DNA of 64,000 bases from assembly GCF_002002865.1 (NCBI RefSeq), contig NZ_CP019508.1:3452501-3516500 (forward strand), given 5' to 3'. This DNA is from Brevundimonas sp. LM2. Lineage in GTDB: Bacteria; Pseudomonadota; Alphaproteobacteria; Caulobacterales; Caulobacteraceae. The position numbers were made by a program, and so were the translations under genes. Below are positions 62,211 to 64,000 of this stretch, one piece after another. Every line of letters starts with the position of its first letter. Position 1 is the first letter of the stretch. The notes below the pieces were generated by a model. The model ran no database searches. It was not told the DNA's origin and saw only the letters and a program-made list of their open reading frames with translations.

Positions 62211-63698
62211 CTAGCCCGGCAGCCGCAGCGCGAACGTCGTGCCGGTCGGGCCGGTTTCGACGAGCCTGAGCTCGCCACCGTGGGCGGCGGCCAGTTCGCG
62301 CGAGATGGTCAGGCCCAGACCGGTCCCGTCGGCACCCGCCCCGCTGACGAAGGGTTCGAACAGGCGTTCGGACAGGCGCGGGGGAATGCCGGGGCCGTCG
62401 TCGACGACCCGGATGATACAGCCCGCGCCGTCCGCCTCGGCCTCGACCCGCACCGAGCCCCGGGCCGCGCCCTCGGGACGGCCGATGCGGGTGGTGTCGC
62501 CTTCGATGGCCTGGCGGGCATTGCGCATCAGATTGACGAGGATGCGGTGCAGCTGGTCGCCGTCGGCCTGGACGATGAAGCCGGTCGGGATGACCTTGAC
62601 CAGTCGGACCCCGGCCGGTTCCAGTCCGGCGTCCTCGGCGGCGGCCGTGACGGCGGGGGCCAGGGCGATACGGTCGAGCACCGGCTCCGGCTCCTCGGAC
62701 TTGCCATAGTCCAGGACGTTGCGGGTCAGGGCGGCCGCCCGCCCCAGGGCCCGCTCCAGCCGCGGCAGGGCCTTGGCCACCTGGGGATCGGCGGAATCGG
62801 CCAGACGGTCCGAGGCGATCTGGGCCGAGGTCAGCATGTTGCGCAGGTCGTGATTGATCTTCGCCACCGCCTCGCCCAGGGCCACCAGGCGCGAGCGGGA
62901 CCGCAGCGACAGCCGGACCTCCTCCTGCATCCGCGCCAGTTCGCGCTCCACCCGACCGATCTCGTCGTGCCGGTCGGAGGGGACGGGCCCCGGGGCCTGG
63001 GGGTCGGCGGCGAACCCCTCGATCGAGCGGGTCACCCGGCGCAGCGGCCGCAGCACCAGGACGGCCAGACCCGCATAGAGCAGGCCGCCCGCCACGGCCG
63101 AGATCAGCAGCGACACCAGCAGGCTGTTCAGCAGGAAGGCCTGGAGTTCCTGCTTCAGCGGCTCGGCCGGGGCGACCACGTCGATGAAGTCGCCGGAGCG
63201 GTAGCGGGGCGCGGCGCGGACGCGGATCGAGCGGTCCTCGGGGGCGAACAGGGTGCGGATCGGGTCCACCAGACGAGCCCCGCTGTTCTTGCGCCGCAGA
63301 TCGATGAAGTCGGGCGTGCGCGGCAGGTTGGGCGCGCGCAGCAGCTGGCGCATGACCCCCTGGTCACTGATGGCCACGGCCGACACGCCGCCGATGCGCA
63401 ACAGCTGGTCGGCCGTCGCGTCGTCGACCGCATTGTAGGGCAGGGCCTCGACCCCGACGGAGGCCAGCTCGGCCGCCTGAAGCCGGTCCAGCAGCCAGCG
63501 CTCGTGGAAGGAGGCGGCATTGGGCCCCAGGATCAGGGCCCCCACCACCAGGGTGAACAGCACCGTCAGCAGGAACAGGCGGGACGACAGGCCGTCCGGG
63601 GCCTGGGGCCTGACACGCTCGCGCCAGTCCTCCGGCAGGCGAACGCCCGCGCGGACCCGGTCGAGGGCCTGCGGCGTCCGGTCCGTCGGCGCCGTCAT
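62211..63698 (-). CDS. Membrane sensor histidine kinase
   Basis: 495 residues from ATG 63698. Two membrane helices (LFLLTVLFTLVVGALILGP and LLVSLLISAVAGGLLYAGLAVLVL) bound a periplasmic sensor region of about 150 residues. HAMP linker LRPLRRVTRSIEGFA, then AVAKINHDLRNMLTSAQI with the phospho-His, N box LVNLMRNARQAI, G1 DDGPGIPP and G2 GTGLGLTI. The partner response regulator is not in the window. The stop lies 3 bases from the stop of ggt; the two genes converge. Confidence 0.9.
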   Translation of the reverse strand: MTAPTDRTPQALDRVRAGVRLPEDWRERVRPQAPDGLSSRLFLLTVLFTLVVGALILGPNAASFHERWLLDRLQAAELASVGVEALPYNAVDDATADQLLRIGGVSAVAISDQGVMRQLLRAPNLPRTPDFIDLRRKNSGARLVDPIRTLFAPEDRSIRVRAAPRYRSGDFIDVVAPAEPLKQELQAFLLNSLLVSLLISAVAGGLLYAGLAVLVLRPLRRVTRSIEGFAADPQAPGPVPSDRHDEIGRVERELARMQEEVRLSLRSRSRLVALGEAVAKINHDLRNMLTSAQIASDRLADSADPQVAKALPRLERALGRAAALTRNVLDYGKSEEPEPVLDRIALAPAVTAAAEDAGLEPAGVRLVKVIPTGFIVQADGDQLHRILVNLMRNARQAIEGDTTRIGRPEGAARGSVRVEAEADGAGCIIRVVDDGPGIPPRLSERLFEPFVSGAGADGTGLGLTISRELAAAHGGELRLVETGPTGTTFALRLPG

Positions 63699-64000
63699 CG
63701 CGGCGAGGCTCCGGGGCGACGCCGCTGCATCGCCTTCAGCCCCAGCGGCAGCACCACGGCCAGGACGAAGACACCGGCCATGGGGGCCCAGAACTGGCCG
63801 AACAGGGCCTGGAAGTCGGGGTTCGGGTCGGTGGCCAGCAGGGTGCTGAGCCGGGCTCCGATCCAGCAATAGATGATGTGGGCCGGCAGCAGCCCGATCA
63901 GGGTCGCGGCCGTATAGGGCAACAGGCGCACCGACATGACGCCGGCGGCGACATTGATCATGTGGAACGGCACCACGACGGCGAGGCGGGAGGCCAGCAC
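63695..64000 (-). CDS. TVP38/DedA-family membrane protein, 3' part
   Basis: 101 visible residues; the 5' end lies beyond the window. FHMINVAAGVMSVRLLPYTAATLIGLLPAHIIYCWIGARLSTLL is the conserved SNARE-associated/VTT domain pattern (P-x-N...G...G-x-x-P), with a C-terminal membrane helix (MAGVFVLAVVLPLGLKAM). Overlaps the kinase gene by four bases (ATGA), so they form an operon. Confidence 0.85.
   Translation of the reverse strand: MLASRLAVVVPFHMINVAAGVMSVRLLPYTAATLIGLLPAHIIYCWIGARLSTLLATDPNPDFQALFGQFWAPMAGVFVLAVVLPLGLKAMQRRRPGASPR

Overview
The window is GC-rich DNA (the lowest-GC stretches are roughly 1-9 kb and 31.6-37.8 kb) from an alphaproteobacterium, most likely Caulobacterales and perhaps Brevundimonas. 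The clues are Caulobacter-type TonB-dependent receptors, a GcrA-family regulator, and the style of the ordinary chromosomal genes at the right end. The assignment to genus is an inference.

Layout. (1) 1-8.8 kb is a defence-like accessory block: the end of an unknown helical protein, a TIR-domain protein, a Gabija-like pair (OLD-family ATPase/TOPRIM nuclease plus UvrD-like helicase) with an Mrr-type nuclease as third gene, and an opposing pair made of a possible nuclease and a DUF4238 protein. (2) 9.1-19.7 kb is an envelope/nutrient locus: an STN-containing TonB receptor with its FecR and ECF sigma factor, a DUF218 protein, a divergent paralogous receptor without STN, a secreted glycerophosphodiester phosphodiesterase and a secreted unknown protein. 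(3) 20.2-59 kb is an integrative conjugative element (ICE): accessory HTH genes, lytic transglycosylase, traF, trbI-G-F-L-J-E-D-C, a cargo block, trbB, a small CopG-like gene and traG on the minus strand, then a plus-strand DNA-metabolism block (RadC, TOPRIM/primase-like, ParB-like, giant methyltransferase/Strawberry-notch helicase, two SSBs, GcrA-like, DUF2493, relaxase). (4) 56.4-59 kb is an AbiE-like toxin-antitoxin operon with a GIY-YIG gene broken by an amber codon. (5) 59.4 kb to the end is the junction with ordinary chromosome: a frameshifted trxC, tRNA-Arg(ACG), gamma-glutamyltransferase, a sensor kinase and a TVP38-like membrane protein.

How it works together. The trb/tra genes encode a P-type (RP4/VirB-like) type IV secretion system with coupling protein and a MOB-P-like relaxase. 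Just upstream of the relaxase is a nic-like core that matches the RP4 nic core in 9 of 10 bases, flanked by direct repeats, which I propose as oriT. The DNA-metabolism block would process and protect the incoming single strand. No integrase is visible; the tRNA-Arg 3' end is the likely attachment site and the other end probably lies outside the window. The mating-pore operon is split between trbB and trbC by a lower-GC cassette holding a hybrid histidine kinase, four stand-alone receivers and a UBP-type zinc finger protein.

Most interesting points: the Gabija-plus-Mrr operon; a shared leader (purine tract, hairpin with a GATCGG-like loop, GGAG) in front of at least five ICE genes; the oriT candidate; an AbiEi-like antitoxin with a PD-(D/E)XK/QxxxY nuclease signature, and three TTTCACC/GGTGAAA-type palindromes at its promoter; the single-base TGG-to-TAG lesion in the GIY-YIG gene; and a GcrA homologue carried by the element.
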